From Sva-25 sp039714995 (GTDB lineage Bacteria > Pseudomonadota > Gammaproteobacteria > Chromatiales > Chromatiaceae), in assembly GCA_039714995.1 (NCBI GenBank), contig JBDLII010000069.1:1-10921 (forward strand): a stretch of 10,921 nucleotides of DNA, in the 5' to 3' direction. Positions 1 through 7,235 of the stretch are shown in pieces; position 1 is the stretch's first letter, and the number at the start of each line of letters is the position of its first letter. The notes beneath the pieces were generated by a model, which worked only from the letters and a program-made list of their open reading frames with translations, made no database searches and was not told the DNA's origin. A program made the translations under genes and the position numbers.

Positions 1-100
1 TCGTCAGGGCCGCTGTCAGCGTCGTTTTACCGTGGTCAACGTGGCCAATGGTACCGACGTTTACGTGCGGTTTTGTACGTTCAAATTTTTCTTTAGACAT
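1..100 (-). CDS. tuf: Elongation factor Tu, N-terminal part only (cut by window edge)
   Basis: EF-Tu is the GTPase that carries aminoacyl-tRNA to the ribosomal A site. Only the first 33 codons are in the window; the rest lies beyond base 1. The translation begins MSKEKFERTKPHVNVG and contains the G1 P-loop GHVDHGKT at residues 19-26, which is diagnostic for bacterial EF-Tu. The ATG (98-100) is preceded by a good ribosome binding site, GGAG, seven bases upstream. The gene follows tRNA-Tyr, tRNA-Gly and tRNA-Thr on the same strand. This is the arrangement of E. coli tufB, so it is probably co-transcribed with the tRNAs from the promoter near 661-721. Whether a second tuf copy exists elsewhere cannot be seen here. 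Confidence 0.97.
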   Translation of the reverse strand, partial: MSKEKFERTKPHVNVGTIGHVDHGKTTLTAALT

Positions 101-146
101 CACGCGTCTCCGGAGTAAGTCAAAAACAATTTCAAAATCAAAACTC

Positions 147-163
147 GCGCGCACAGCACGCGC
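147..163 (-). promoter_or_regulatory. GC-rich hairpin with T-rich tail between tRNA-Thr and tuf
   Basis: Read on the minus strand, GCGCGTG and TGCGCGC can pair (five G-C pairs plus two G-U pairs) around a three-base loop. The stem is followed at once by the interrupted T-rich run GAGTTTTGATTTTG (about 133-146). This resembles a weak intrinsic terminator or attenuator in the tuf leader, or a structure guiding tRNA 3' processing. The tail is broken by G and A, so full termination is unlikely. Its function is inferred only from sequence. Confidence 0.35.
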
Positions 164-186
164 CATCTCACTGTTGCTACTGCATA

Positions 187-262
187 TGGAGCCCAGAAGC
201 AGATTTGAACTGCCGACCTCACCCTTACCAAGGGTGTGCTCTACCAACTGAGCTATCTGGGC
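187..262 (-). tRNA. thrT: tRNA-Thr (anticodon GGT)
   Basis: A complete 76-base cloverleaf. The acceptor arms GCCCAGA and TCTGGGC pair perfectly, followed by discriminator T and an encoded CCA (187-189). The D arm contains AGCTCAGTTGGTAGAGC, the anticodon loop is TTGGTAA with GGT at 227-229, and the T loop reads TTCAAAT. The anticodon arm through the T stem closely resembles E. coli thrT. It is the last tRNA before tuf. As the mature 3' end is encoded, RNase trimming should suffice without CCA addition. Confidence 0.98.
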
Positions 263-348
263 GCAATTTTTCAGATCCTTTTCAGAATCCTGGAGTTCCT
301 GGACAGCTTCTCTCTGAACTCTTCATCCTATCCAAAATCCCATCAAAC

Positions 349-422
349 TGGAGCGGGTGATGGGAATCGAACCCACGTAGTCAGCTTGGAAGGCTGAAGT
401 TCTACCATTAAACTACACCCGC
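349..422 (-). tRNA. glyT: tRNA-Gly (anticodon TCC)
   Basis: A complete 74-base cloverleaf. The acceptor arms are GCGGGTG and CACCCGC, with discriminator T and an encoded CCA (349-351). The anticodon stem TCAGC/GCTGA encloses the loop CTTCCAA, with TCC at 388-390. The T arm is GTGGGTTCGATTCCCAT. The D arm is short (TAGTTTAATGGTAGAA), as in E. coli glyT, which reads GGA and GGG codons. It is the middle tRNA of the tyr-gly-thr-tuf transcript. The spacers on either side (263-348 and 423-569) hold nothing I can identify. Confidence 0.98.
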
Positions 423-569
423 AGATTTGCAGCCCCGCCACACATGCCAGCAGCTCTTCGGTCATTCAACTCCTTGAATAGTCAAGTAAAAAAAACAGAA
501 CGACAAAAGACCCTTGTTCAGAATTACCGGCAATGTGCCAGCCATATCTGATGACAAAGGCGTTAAATC

Positions 570-654
570 TGGTGGAGGGGGGAGGATTTGAACCTCCGAA
601 GGCTGAGCCGTCAGATTTACAGTCTGATCCCTTTGACCACTCGGGAACCCCTCC
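570..654 (-). tRNA. tyrU: tRNA-Tyr (anticodon GTA)
   Basis: A complete 85-base class II tRNA with a long variable arm. The acceptor arms GGAGGGG and CCCCTCC pair perfectly, with discriminator A and an encoded CCA (570-572). The anticodon stem TCAGA/TCTGA encloses CTGTAAA, with GTA at 618-620. The variable arm spans CGGCTCAGCCTTCG. It is the first gene of the transcript; the tRNA-Thr that precedes tyrU in the E. coli tufB operon is not present here. The promoter lies immediately upstream. Confidence 0.98.
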
Positions 655-660
655 TAAAAT

Positions 661-721
661 CGAGCGCGTATTCTCCTATAACTGAGGGGTAGTGTCAACA
701 AGCAGAGAGTAATTATTATTT
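661..721 (-). promoter_or_regulatory. Sigma-70 promoter of the tRNA-Tyr/Gly/Thr-tuf operon
   Basis: On the minus strand a perfect -35 TTGACA (693-698) lies exactly 17 bases from a -10 GAGAAT (670-675; four of six consensus bases). The discriminator that follows, ACGCGCTCG (661-669), is strongly GC-rich, as in stable-RNA promoters under growth-rate and ppGpp control. About 12 to 23 bases upstream of the -35 is AAATAATAATTA (710-721), where an UP element would sit. Transcription should begin near 661-664, a few bases before the tRNA-Tyr 5' end. The promoter is a prediction; the stringent control is inferred from the discriminator. Confidence 0.75.
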
Positions 722-751
722 GGCAGTTGGCACGAGTCTGTCGAGCCTGTT

Positions 752-857
752 CGTCATTGCGAGGAGGCCCTGCCGACGCGACAATCCGCTTGTCATTGCG
801 AAGGAGCGTAGCGACTGCGGCAATCTCCTGAGATTGCTTCGCTACGCTCGCAATGAC
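752..857. repeat. Composite palindromic intergenic repeat (REP/MITE-like), one full and one partial unit
   Basis: The full unit (792-857) is a 66-base inverted repeat. GTCATTGCG (792-800) pairs with CGCAATGAC (849-857), AGCGTAGCGA (805-814) with TCGCTACGCT (839-848), and GCAATCTC (820-827) with GAGATTGC (830-837). This gives 27 pairs with small bulges and a two-base loop. A diverged left arm begins at 753 (GTCATTGCGAGGAG, then GACGCGACAATC) and has no matching right arm. From memory, this motif recurs in intergenic DNA of many unrelated bacteria. It lies after the ntrX stop and before the tRNA-tuf promoter. It lacks a U-tract, so it is not a classical terminator, but it could stabilise the 3' end of the ntrYX message. 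Confidence 0.8.
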
Positions 858-883
858 GGGACTTAATTAATGCGCAAACTCAA

Positions 884-2254
884 TCAGCCCTTGCCGCCAC
901 CCTTCACATCGATGCCGAGGCTCTTTAACTTGCGGTAGAGATGGGTACGCTCCATGCCGGCTTCCGCCGCCATGTGGGTGACATTGCGCTCATGCTTCTC
1001 CAGCTGATAGACCAGGTAGGCCTTCTCAAAGGCTTCGCGGGCCTCGCGCAGCGGCTGGTCGAACGAAACCACATTTCCAGCCGCCGTCGTCACTGCAGAA
1101 GCGGCGCCAATGGCCGCCTCCACCTCTTCGGCATCGATGTCGCCTTCGCCGCCGAGGATCAGCAGACGCTGCACCAGGTTTTTCAGTTCGCGGATATTCC
1201 CCTGCCACTGGTATTGACGCAGATAGTTTTGTGCGCCAATCGTGAATTCCCGGTACGGCAGGCGTTCATGCCTGGCAAAGTAGTCGGTGTAGAAGTTCAA
1301 CAGATCGGGAATGTCATCCGCATGCTCCCGTAACGGCGGGATGTGAACCGGGACGACATTCAGCTGATAGAAGAGATCCTCGCGAAAACGCTGCTGATTG
1401 ACCAGCTCCTCCAGGTTGTACTGTGTTGCTGCGATGATGCGTATATCCATCTGCACCGGTTCGGAACCACCGACGCGGAGAAAATCGCCGCTGTCAAGCA
1501 CCCCGACCAGCTGCGCCTGCACATCGAGATCCATATCCGCCACCTCGTCCAGAAACAGGGTGCCGCCACGCGCCTGCTCCAGACGCCCATACTGAATCTG
1601 GCCGCCATCCTCCTGGCCGAAGAGTTCCAGCGCCGCATTGCCCGGCGCAATCGCGGAGACGACAACATCCACGAAGGGACGCCCGGCGCGGCTGCTGTTG
1701 GCATGCAGGTAGCGGGCGAAGGTTTCACGGCCGCTGCCCGGCTCGCCGGTAAACAACACCCAGGAGTCATGCCGGGCAATCCTCTTCACCTGCTCCTTCA
1801 AGCGCTGCGAGGAGGGGCTTCTGCCGGCAGGCTCCACTTCCATGGCATCATGCAGAACACGGCTCTCGCGCCTCAGGGCGCTGCTTTCGATCGCCCTCTC
1901 GATGGTCAGCATCAGCTTGGCGATGGTCAGCGGCTTCTCCAGGAAGTCGTAGGCGCCCAGGCGGGTCGCCTCAACGGCCGTCTCGACATTGCCGTGACCG
2001 GACATCATCACGACCGGGCTGGGCAGCTCGCCGCCGCTGGACTCTTTCCACTCTTTCAACAACGTGATGCCATCGGTATCCGGCATCCAGATATCCAGCA
2101 GCACCATATCCGGAAGCCGGTCCCGCAGCTGCTTGCGCGCACTTTCCGCATTCTCTGCAACGGCAACTTCATAACCCTCGTCTTCAAGAATATCTTTTAC
2201 GGTTTCACGGATATCGGGCTCATCATCGATGACCAGAACATAGGAACGGTTCAT
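884..2254 (-). CDS. ntrX: NtrX-type response regulator (REC - AAA+ - Fis HTH)
   Basis: DNA-binding response regulator, the probable phosphorylation target of NtrY. The receiver domain spans residues 1-120, with acidic pocket D10/D11, phosphoacceptor D54, S85 and K107. The AAA+ domain spans about 145-370, with Walker A GEPGSGRE (170-177), Walker B GTLFLDEV (231-238), RFREDLFYQLNV (289-300) and WQGNIREL (350-357). A Fis-type helix-turn-helix lies at about 424-448 (MAAEAGMERTHLYRKLKSLG). At 456 aa it has normal family length. Where sigma-54 activators carry GAFTGA there is instead LFGQEDGGQIQYGRLEQA (211-228), so it may not engage sigma-54 in the usual way. The start codon overlaps the ntrY stop by four bases (ATGA), with GAGAG upstream. 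It is the last gene of the operon; trkA, which I would have expected next from related gene orders, is absent. Confidence 0.93.
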   Translation of the reverse strand: MNRSYVLVIDDEPDIRETVKDILEDEGYEVAVAENAESARKQLRDRLPDMVLLDIWMPDTDGITLLKEWKESSGGELPSPVVMMSGHGNVETAVEATRLGAYDFLEKPLTIAKLMLTIERAIESSALRRESRVLHDAMEVEPAGRSPSSQRLKEQVKRIARHDSWVLFTGEPGSGRETFARYLHANSSRAGRPFVDVVVSAIAPGNAALELFGQEDGGQIQYGRLEQARGGTLFLDEVADMDLDVQAQLVGVLDSGDFLRVGGSEPVQMDIRIIAATQYNLEELVNQQRFREDLFYQLNVVPVHIPPLREHADDIPDLLNFYTDYFARHERLPYREFTIGAQNYLRQYQWQGNIRELKNLVQRLLILGGEGDIDAEEVEAAIGAASAVTTAAGNVVSFDQPLREAREAFEKAYLVYQLEKHERNVTHMAAEAGMERTHLYRKLKSLGIDVKGGGKG

Positions 2255-4464
2255 TCACACTCTCGCAGGGATGGCGGCGGAATACGGCGGCAGCTCGGCT
2301 GAGCGGCTCTCTCTTCGGGCAGGCGCACAATAACACAAGCCCCGCCTGCGGGACGATTCATAATCCAGATCCCACCGCCGTGCTCATCGATGATCTTGCG
2401 CACGATCGCAAGTCCAAGACCGGTGCCCTTCTGCTTGGTGGTGACATAGGGCTCGAAAACCCGCTCCAGAAGATCCCCGGCAAAACCGGGACCGTTGTCG
2501 ACGATCTCCAGTTCGATATAGTGACACCGCTGCTCCACGCCGGCTCGACTGCTGATACTGATCTGCTGGTCCTCCTGCTCCTGCACAGCCTCCTGTGCAT
2601 TCTTGATCAGGTTGTGCACCACCTGGCGAAGCTTGACGGAATCCGCGAACAGGCGCGCATCTGCTGCATGCAGAGAGAGTGAAATGCCGTGCTCGTCCGT
2701 CCCGTAGAGGCCGACAACGGCCCGCAGCAGTTGGTCGAAGACAAGCGACTCCCTCTCCAGCTTCGACGGCCTGGCATACTCGGAGAAGTCGTTGACCATG
2801 TGCTTCATCGCCTCCACCTGCTGAATAATGGTGGTGGTGGCCCGCTCCAGCACATCGCCGTCATCCAGCTGCTGCAGATATTTTCGCCGCAGCCGCTCGG
2901 CGGAGAGCTGTATCGGCGTCAGCGGGTTCTTGATTTCATGCGCCAGCCTGCGGGCAACCTCCGCCCATGCCGACTCCCGCTGGGCGCGCAGCAGATCGGT
3001 AATGTCATCGAACATCAACACCAATGCGCCGCTCGGACCCTCGGCAACAACCAGCGGTGTCGTGCGCCAGCGCAGCACCTTTCTGCCCTCGTAGGTGTCC
3101 AGCGACTCCTGCCACTGCTGTTCATGTTCCGCTGACTCCCGGATCTCCCCGACTCTTTGCAGCAGCGGTTCCAGCAGCGGCTCCTCTTGCGCCAGTTGCG
3201 AGATGCTGCTGCCGACCCTGCGCTCGAGCGGAACGCCGAGAATTCCGCTGGCGGCACTGTTGACCGTGCGCAAGTCCCCTTCACCGCTAAAGGCAATGAC
3301 GCCGGTGGAGAGATGCCCCAGCACGGTCTGCAGATAGGCCCGCTGCTCCTCGATCAGCCTTTTACTCTGTTCCGCGACATCCCTGGAGCGGCCGATGCGC
3401 AGCGTCATGGCGTTGAAGGATGAGGCCAGAAAGTCGATCTCGTCCCTGCCCTTGCGTCTCGGCAGGCGGGTCGTGTAGTCGCCCTCCGCAACGGAACGGG
3501 TCGCTTCCCCCAGGTCGACCAGTGGCGCCAGCAGCCGCCGGGCGGAGTAGATGGCGGCCCACACCGCGGTAAAAAAACTGAACAGCAGCACCATCAGCAG
3601 CGCCAGCGAGAATGTCATCTTCAGGGATTTTTTCAGGTAGTTGAGCCGCTGATAGTTTTCAAAAGTCTCCTGAACCTTGTCACTGAGACCACTGATACGC
3701 TCCGGGGTCGGATAGATTCCCTGCAGATAGAATGACTCGATGGGATCGATCACCACAACCCGTATATGCAGTAACTCCTCATCACCATGGGGTGTGAGAC
3801 CAACGTAGGCTCCTGTCAGTGCGACCTGGCTCAGGATCGCACTATTTGGCCTGTCTGCCACCAGAACGCCGGGGTTGGCATGTCTGGATGCGACAATCTG
3901 ACCATTGGCGTTCAGCACGGTCAGCTCAGTAGCGCCGCTGCGGCCGCGCAACTCTCCCAGGTAGACGATCAGGCCATCATCTCCCCTATCGGCGATCTCA
4001 CTCTTCAACTCCTGGGTCTGATGCAGTAGATATCGCTTTTGCAGATCCATCGACGCCGTACCGAGCGACAGCGAATCCTGCATCGCCTGATCGACCTGTA
4101 CATCGAACCAGCTATCGATGCCACGCAACAGAAACTGCATCGAATAGAAATAGACGACTGACATCGGCAGCAGTGACAACAGCACGAACAGCGCAACCAT
4201 GCGCATGGTCAGGCGCGCTCCCGGCTGGTTGGCGCGGTACGCCCTGATCAACCTGACCAGGCTGATGCTGATCACCACCAGCAGGATCAGGAGTCCGAGG
4301 ATGTTGAAGATCAGCAGCGGGATATAGAGCTGGTCGAGATTCTCCTGGTTTTGCACCGCGCTGCTCATCAGGTGCAGCGACACCAGCAGCCCGGCAAGCA
4401 GCGCTACCGCAAACAGCACCCTGGCACCGGCCTTGACTATTGATGCAGCGGCCATTCGCTCCAC
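2251..4464 (-). CDS. ntrY: NtrY-type membrane sensor histidine kinase
   Basis: Inner-membrane sensor kinase paired with NtrX. There are hydrophobic segments near residues 13-33, 47-70 and 88-108, then a probable periplasmic sensing region (about 111-284) and a fourth membrane segment at 285-306. After these come HAMP (about 307-360), PAS (about 375-490) and the kinase core. The H-box is RLAHEIKNPLTP with phosphorylatable H509, the N-box HNLIKNAQEA (617-626), G1 DNGPGF (656-661) and G2 GTGLGL (680-685), so all catalytic boxes look intact. At 737 aa it matches NtrY. The listed start is a GTG at 4464, which overlaps the DUF4390 gene by 28 bases. An ATG at 4455 (three residues later) is equally plausible; both have purine-rich but closely spaced Shine-Dalgarno-like bases. 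The signal sensed is unknown. In other proteobacteria NtrYX is linked to nitrogen, redox or envelope control. Confidence 0.93.
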   Translation of the reverse strand: MERMAAASIVKAGARVLFAVALLAGLLVSLHLMSSAVQNQENLDQLYIPLLIFNILGLLILLVVISISLVRLIRAYRANQPGARLTMRMVALFVLLSLLPMSVVYFYSMQFLLRGIDSWFDVQVDQAMQDSLSLGTASMDLQKRYLLHQTQELKSEIADRGDDGLIVYLGELRGRSGATELTVLNANGQIVASRHANPGVLVADRPNSAILSQVALTGAYVGLTPHGDEELLHIRVVVIDPIESFYLQGIYPTPERISGLSDKVQETFENYQRLNYLKKSLKMTFSLALLMVLLFSFFTAVWAAIYSARRLLAPLVDLGEATRSVAEGDYTTRLPRRKGRDEIDFLASSFNAMTLRIGRSRDVAEQSKRLIEEQRAYLQTVLGHLSTGVIAFSGEGDLRTVNSAASGILGVPLERRVGSSISQLAQEEPLLEPLLQRVGEIRESAEHEQQWQESLDTYEGRKVLRWRTTPLVVAEGPSGALVLMFDDITDLLRAQRESAWAEVARRLAHEIKNPLTPIQLSAERLRRKYLQQLDDGDVLERATTTIIQQVEAMKHMVNDFSEYARPSKLERESLVFDQLLRAVVGLYGTDEHGISLSLHAADARLFADSVKLRQVVHNLIKNAQEAVQEQEDQQISISSRAGVEQRCHYIELEIVDNGPGFAGDLLERVFEPYVTTKQKGTGLGLAIVRKIIDEHGGGIWIMNRPAGGACVIVRLPEERAAQPSCRRIPPPSLRECE

Positions 4465-4994
4465 TCGCTCTCGATATCCCAGTCGGAATCGATATAGGCC
4501 ATCGGACGCATCGGCAGCGGCAGGCTGTTGATCTCAAGCTCAGCCTTGATCTCCACATGGTAGCTCTTCTGCGGGTCCAGCTTGCCAGCGTCGACAAGGG
4601 CAATCTGCTTCAGTTCACCCAGATTGGAGAAGAGCGCCTTCCAGGAAACGAAATTTCGCTGATTGCGGGGATTTTCACTGCTAATCTCATACAGTGACGA
4701 GAGCGGCCGGTAACGCAGCCGGGAGTGGATCTTGCGCTTTGCGACAGCGCGTGCATACCAACCGTACCAGCTATCCGACTCCCTGACGCTGACCGTCACG
4801 GTAAAATCCAGCGGAATGCCGTTTTTCAACGCTTCGATCACCGCATCCGTCGGAAAATAGTCAATATCGGCATCCATAAAATAGACACCACTGTTTTCCC
4901 ACAGCGTGACATCCCTGACAGTGGCACCGCCTGCGGCTGCATCGACCGTCAGCAGCATCAGAAACAGCAGCGGCAATACCTTTGAATAGGGCAT
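4437..4994 (-). CDS. DUF4390 family exported protein
   Basis: A 185-aa protein of unknown function. An N-terminal signal peptide (VLPLLFLMLLTVDAAAGG, residues 6-23) implies export to the periplasm. The mature part has family-like features: ALKNGIPLDF (55-64), the YRPLSSLYEI region (95-104), and a C-terminal LPLPMRPMAYIDSDW block (158-172). I recognise these as DUF4390, usually found between rsmB and ntrY in beta- and gammaproteobacteria. The ATG at 4992-4994 is chosen because it is preceded by GAAGGGGA, which itself contains the rsmB stop, and because the signal peptide starts there. An in-frame extension upstream would run 44 residues into rsmB and destroy the signal peptide. Its 3' end overlaps ntrY. 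Its position suggests, but does not prove, a role with the NtrY periplasmic domain. Confidence 0.88.
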   Translation of the reverse strand: MPYSKVLPLLFLMLLTVDAAAGGATVRDVTLWENSGVYFMDADIDYFPTDAVIEALKNGIPLDFTVTVSVRESDSWYGWYARAVAKRKIHSRLRYRPLSSLYEISSENPRNQRNFVSWKALFSNLGELKQIALVDAGKLDPQKSYHVEIKAELEINSLPLPMRPMAYIDSDWDIESEWSEWPLHQ

Positions 4995-5007
4995 CACATG
5001 TTCCCCT

Positions 5008-6306
5008 TCAGACTTTTCCCAGCAAAGCATAGTAAAAACCATCCATGTTCGACTCTCCCGGCAGAATCTGCCAGCCGACGGACTGACGATAACCCGCAGC
5101 GAGATCAATGGCGATCTCAACGGCATCGTCTTGGCTGGCCAGAAAACGCTCCAGCTGCTGCTGATTCTCTTCGGGCAGCAGCGAGCAGGTCACATAGAGC
5201 AGCATGCCGCCGGGTTGCAGCAGCGGCCACACGGAGTCGAGAATTTGCCGCTGACGATCGGCCAGGGCATCGATATCAGCGGACTTTCTCAGCATCTTGA
5301 TATCGGGATGGCGGCCGACAACACCTGTAGCGGAACAGGGAACATCCAGCAGTATGCGCTGATAATCACGGTCCCGCCACTCGCCCTGCTGCAGTGAAAC
5401 ATCAGCCGCTATCAGGCGCGCCTGCTGCCCCAGGCGCTGCAGATTCTCCGCGACACGCTGCAGACGCCCGGCATCGGCGTCGACTGCTGTCACGGCGGCA
5501 TCAGGCTGACGCTCGAGGATATGTGTCGTTTTTCCACCGGGCGCAGCACAGGCATCCAGCACTTCATCACCGGGGCGTGCATCGAGCAGCACCGCTGCAT
5601 ACTGCGCACCCGCATCCTGCACCGAGAGACGGCCCGCCGCAAATCCCGGCAGCGCCTCGACTGCAACAGCCTTGTCCAGCAGCAGCGCCGAATCGGGATG
5701 TTGCAGCACCTGTGAAGAGATATCTGCCGCAGCCAGTTCGGCGCGGGCAGCCTCGACGCCAATCCTGCTGCCATTGACCCTCAGCGTCATCCGCGGACGC
5801 TGCAGATAACTCTCCGCAATGCGGCGCCACTGCCGGGGCCATGCCTGCTGCAGACGCTGCAGCAGCCACTCCGGCAAAGCCAGCATGGCGGCATCATCCC
5901 CGTTCAATTGCTGCAGCAGCGTCTCCTGTTCACGTAAAAAGCGCCGCAACACGGCATTTGTCAGGCTTTTTGCCCAGCCTTTGCCCAATGTGCCGGTCGC
6001 GGCGACTGTCTCAGAAACAGCGGCATGCGCTGGAATGCGGGTGTGCAGCAGCTGATAGAGGCCGGCCAGCATCAATGCGTGGATGACTCTCTGTGACGAT
6101 TTGAGCGGTTTGTTCAGCAGCTCTTTCAGCAACGCCTCGAGTTGAAAAAACCAGCGGCAAACACCATAGGAGATCTCTGCGGTCAGGGCGCGCTCCTTCT
6201 CAGGAAGCCTGCCGGCAACAGCCTGCAGGGCGGTTTCCAGGTTGCGCCCCTGCAACACCTGCTCGATGACCAGGGCGCTGGCCGAGCGTGAATCAAGGGA
6301 GGGCAT
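5008..6306 (-). CDS. rsmB: 16S rRNA (cytosine-967 C5)-methyltransferase RsmB
   Basis: Uses S-adenosylmethionine to methylate C967 of 16S rRNA in the small subunit. The N-terminal NusB-like RNA-binding domain covers about residues 1-140, and the Rossmann methyltransferase domain about 230-432. Visible motifs are the SAM-binding DACAAPGGKT (251-260), motif IV DVPCSATGV with C324, RHPDIKMLR (332-340), and motif VI YVTCSLLPEEN with catalytic nucleophile C374. The C-terminal GESNMDGFYYALL is also typical. At 432 aa it is the usual length (E. coli 429). The start overlaps the fmt stop in TGATG, so it is translationally coupled to fmt. The DUF4390 gene follows after 13 bases. Confidence 0.97.
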   Translation of the reverse strand: MPSLDSRSASALVIEQVLQGRNLETALQAVAGRLPEKERALTAEISYGVCRWFFQLEALLKELLNKPLKSSQRVIHALMLAGLYQLLHTRIPAHAAVSETVAATGTLGKGWAKSLTNAVLRRFLREQETLLQQLNGDDAAMLALPEWLLQRLQQAWPRQWRRIAESYLQRPRMTLRVNGSRIGVEAARAELAAADISSQVLQHPDSALLLDKAVAVEALPGFAAGRLSVQDAGAQYAAVLLDARPGDEVLDACAAPGGKTTHILERQPDAAVTAVDADAGRLQRVAENLQRLGQQARLIAADVSLQQGEWRDRDYQRILLDVPCSATGVVGRHPDIKMLRKSADIDALADRQRQILDSVWPLLQPGGMLLYVTCSLLPEENQQQLERFLASQDDAVEIAIDLAAGYRQSVGWQILPGESNMDGFYYALLGKV

Positions 6307-7235
6307 CAGCCCAGGACCACGGCATCGAGCGTGTGTGCATTGAGAAAATCAGCCGCAGACATCGCTTTTTTTCCGGGCAGTTGCAGTGTGAGAATGCGCA
6401 GCACGCCCTCTCCGGCGGCAACATCGATGCCTTGCGGCGAACAGTGGGTAACAGTGCCGGGAACGGCCCCGCTTGCAGCAGCATCGAGATGGCGCGACTC
6501 CCACACCCGCAGCTGCCTGTCATCCAGGGTCGTATAGGCAACCGGCCAGCTGTTGTAGGCGCACACCTTGCGGTGAATCAGGGCGGCAGGCTCCCGCCAG
6601 TCGATGCAGGCCTCCTGTTTGCTGAGTTTATGTGCATAGGTCACACCCTCCTGTGGTTGCACAACGGGATGATGCTCGCTGCTTTCGAGCAGCGGCAGGG
6701 CCTCCAGCAACGCCTCCGCTCCCAGCTTTGCAAGCCGGTCATGCAGGTGGGCGCCCGTTTCATCGGCCATGATCTCAAGGCTGCGGCTCAGCCACACCGG
6801 CCCCGTATCCAGGCCTGTCTCCATCTGCATGATACTGATGCCTGTCTGCCGGTCTCCGGCAATGATAGCGCGTTGAATGGGCGCCGCTCCCCGCCAGCGC
6901 GGCAGCAGTGACGCATGCACATTGAGACATCCCAGCCCCGGGGCAGCCAGAACCTCGCGGGGAAGAATCAGTCCGTAGGCCACCACGATCATCAGATCGG
7001 GCTGCAGCTGGCGCAGCTCCTGCAGCGTTTCGCGACTGCTGAAATCGTGGGGCTGATAGAGCGGAATCCGTGCATCGAGGGCGACCTGCTTGACAGGACC
7101 GTTGGTCACTTTTCTGCCTCGTCCCAGCGGGCGGTCAGGCTGCGTATAGACGGCGACGACATCATGGCCGGATGCAAGCAGCGCCTGCAGCACAGGGACA
7201 GAAAAATCCGGTGTTCCGGCAAAAATGACGCGCAT
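6306..7235 (-). CDS. fmt: Methionyl-tRNA formyltransferase
   Basis: Transfers the formyl group from 10-formyltetrahydrofolate to initiator Met-tRNA in the cytoplasm, the counterpart of the deformylase encoded next to it. The N-terminal Rossmann domain begins MRVIFAGTPDFSVP. The catalytic core holds NVHASLLPRWRGAAPIQRAI from N105, with H107, and D143 in GLDTGP, matching the N-H-D triad of the family. The C-terminal tRNA-binding domain (about 205-309) contains KQEACIDW and the NSWP loop (228-231). Length is 309 aa (E. coli 315). The ATG overlaps the def stop by one base (TGATG), and its own stop overlaps rsmB in the same way. No sign of damage. Confidence 0.97.
   Translation of the reverse strand: MRVIFAGTPDFSVPVLQALLASGHDVVAVYTQPDRPLGRGRKVTNGPVKQVALDARIPLYQPHDFSSRETLQELRQLQPDLMIVVAYGLILPREVLAAPGLGCLNVHASLLPRWRGAAPIQRAIIAGDRQTGISIMQMETGLDTGPVWLSRSLEIMADETGAHLHDRLAKLGAEALLEALPLLESSEHHPVVQPQEGVTYAHKLSKQEACIDWREPAALIHRKVCAYNSWPVAYTTLDDRQLRVWESRHLDAAASGAVPGTVTHCSPQGIDVAAGEGVLRILTLQLPGKKAMSAADFLNAHTLDAVVLG

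Noticed and set aside
48..251. Plus-strand open frame covering the tuf start and tRNA-Thr
   Set aside because: It reads antisense through EF-Tu codons and a tRNA gene, so it cannot be a real coding region.
752..857. Possible CRISPR or rho-independent terminator
   Set aside because: There are only one full and one partial unit, with no unique spacers between regular repeats, and no U-tract follows the stem on either strand.
1343..2302. Long plus-strand open frame (319 codons) opposite ntrX
   Set aside because: Its translation has no recognisable domain, is rich in H, Q, G and A, and runs fully antisense to a gene with clear REC and AAA+ motifs. It is a by-product of GC-rich codon use.
4995..5126. 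Longer version of the DUF4390 protein starting inside rsmB
   Set aside because: The 44 extra residues are out-of-frame rsmB sequence and would bury the signal peptide. The ATG at 4992-4994 has a strong ribosome binding site.
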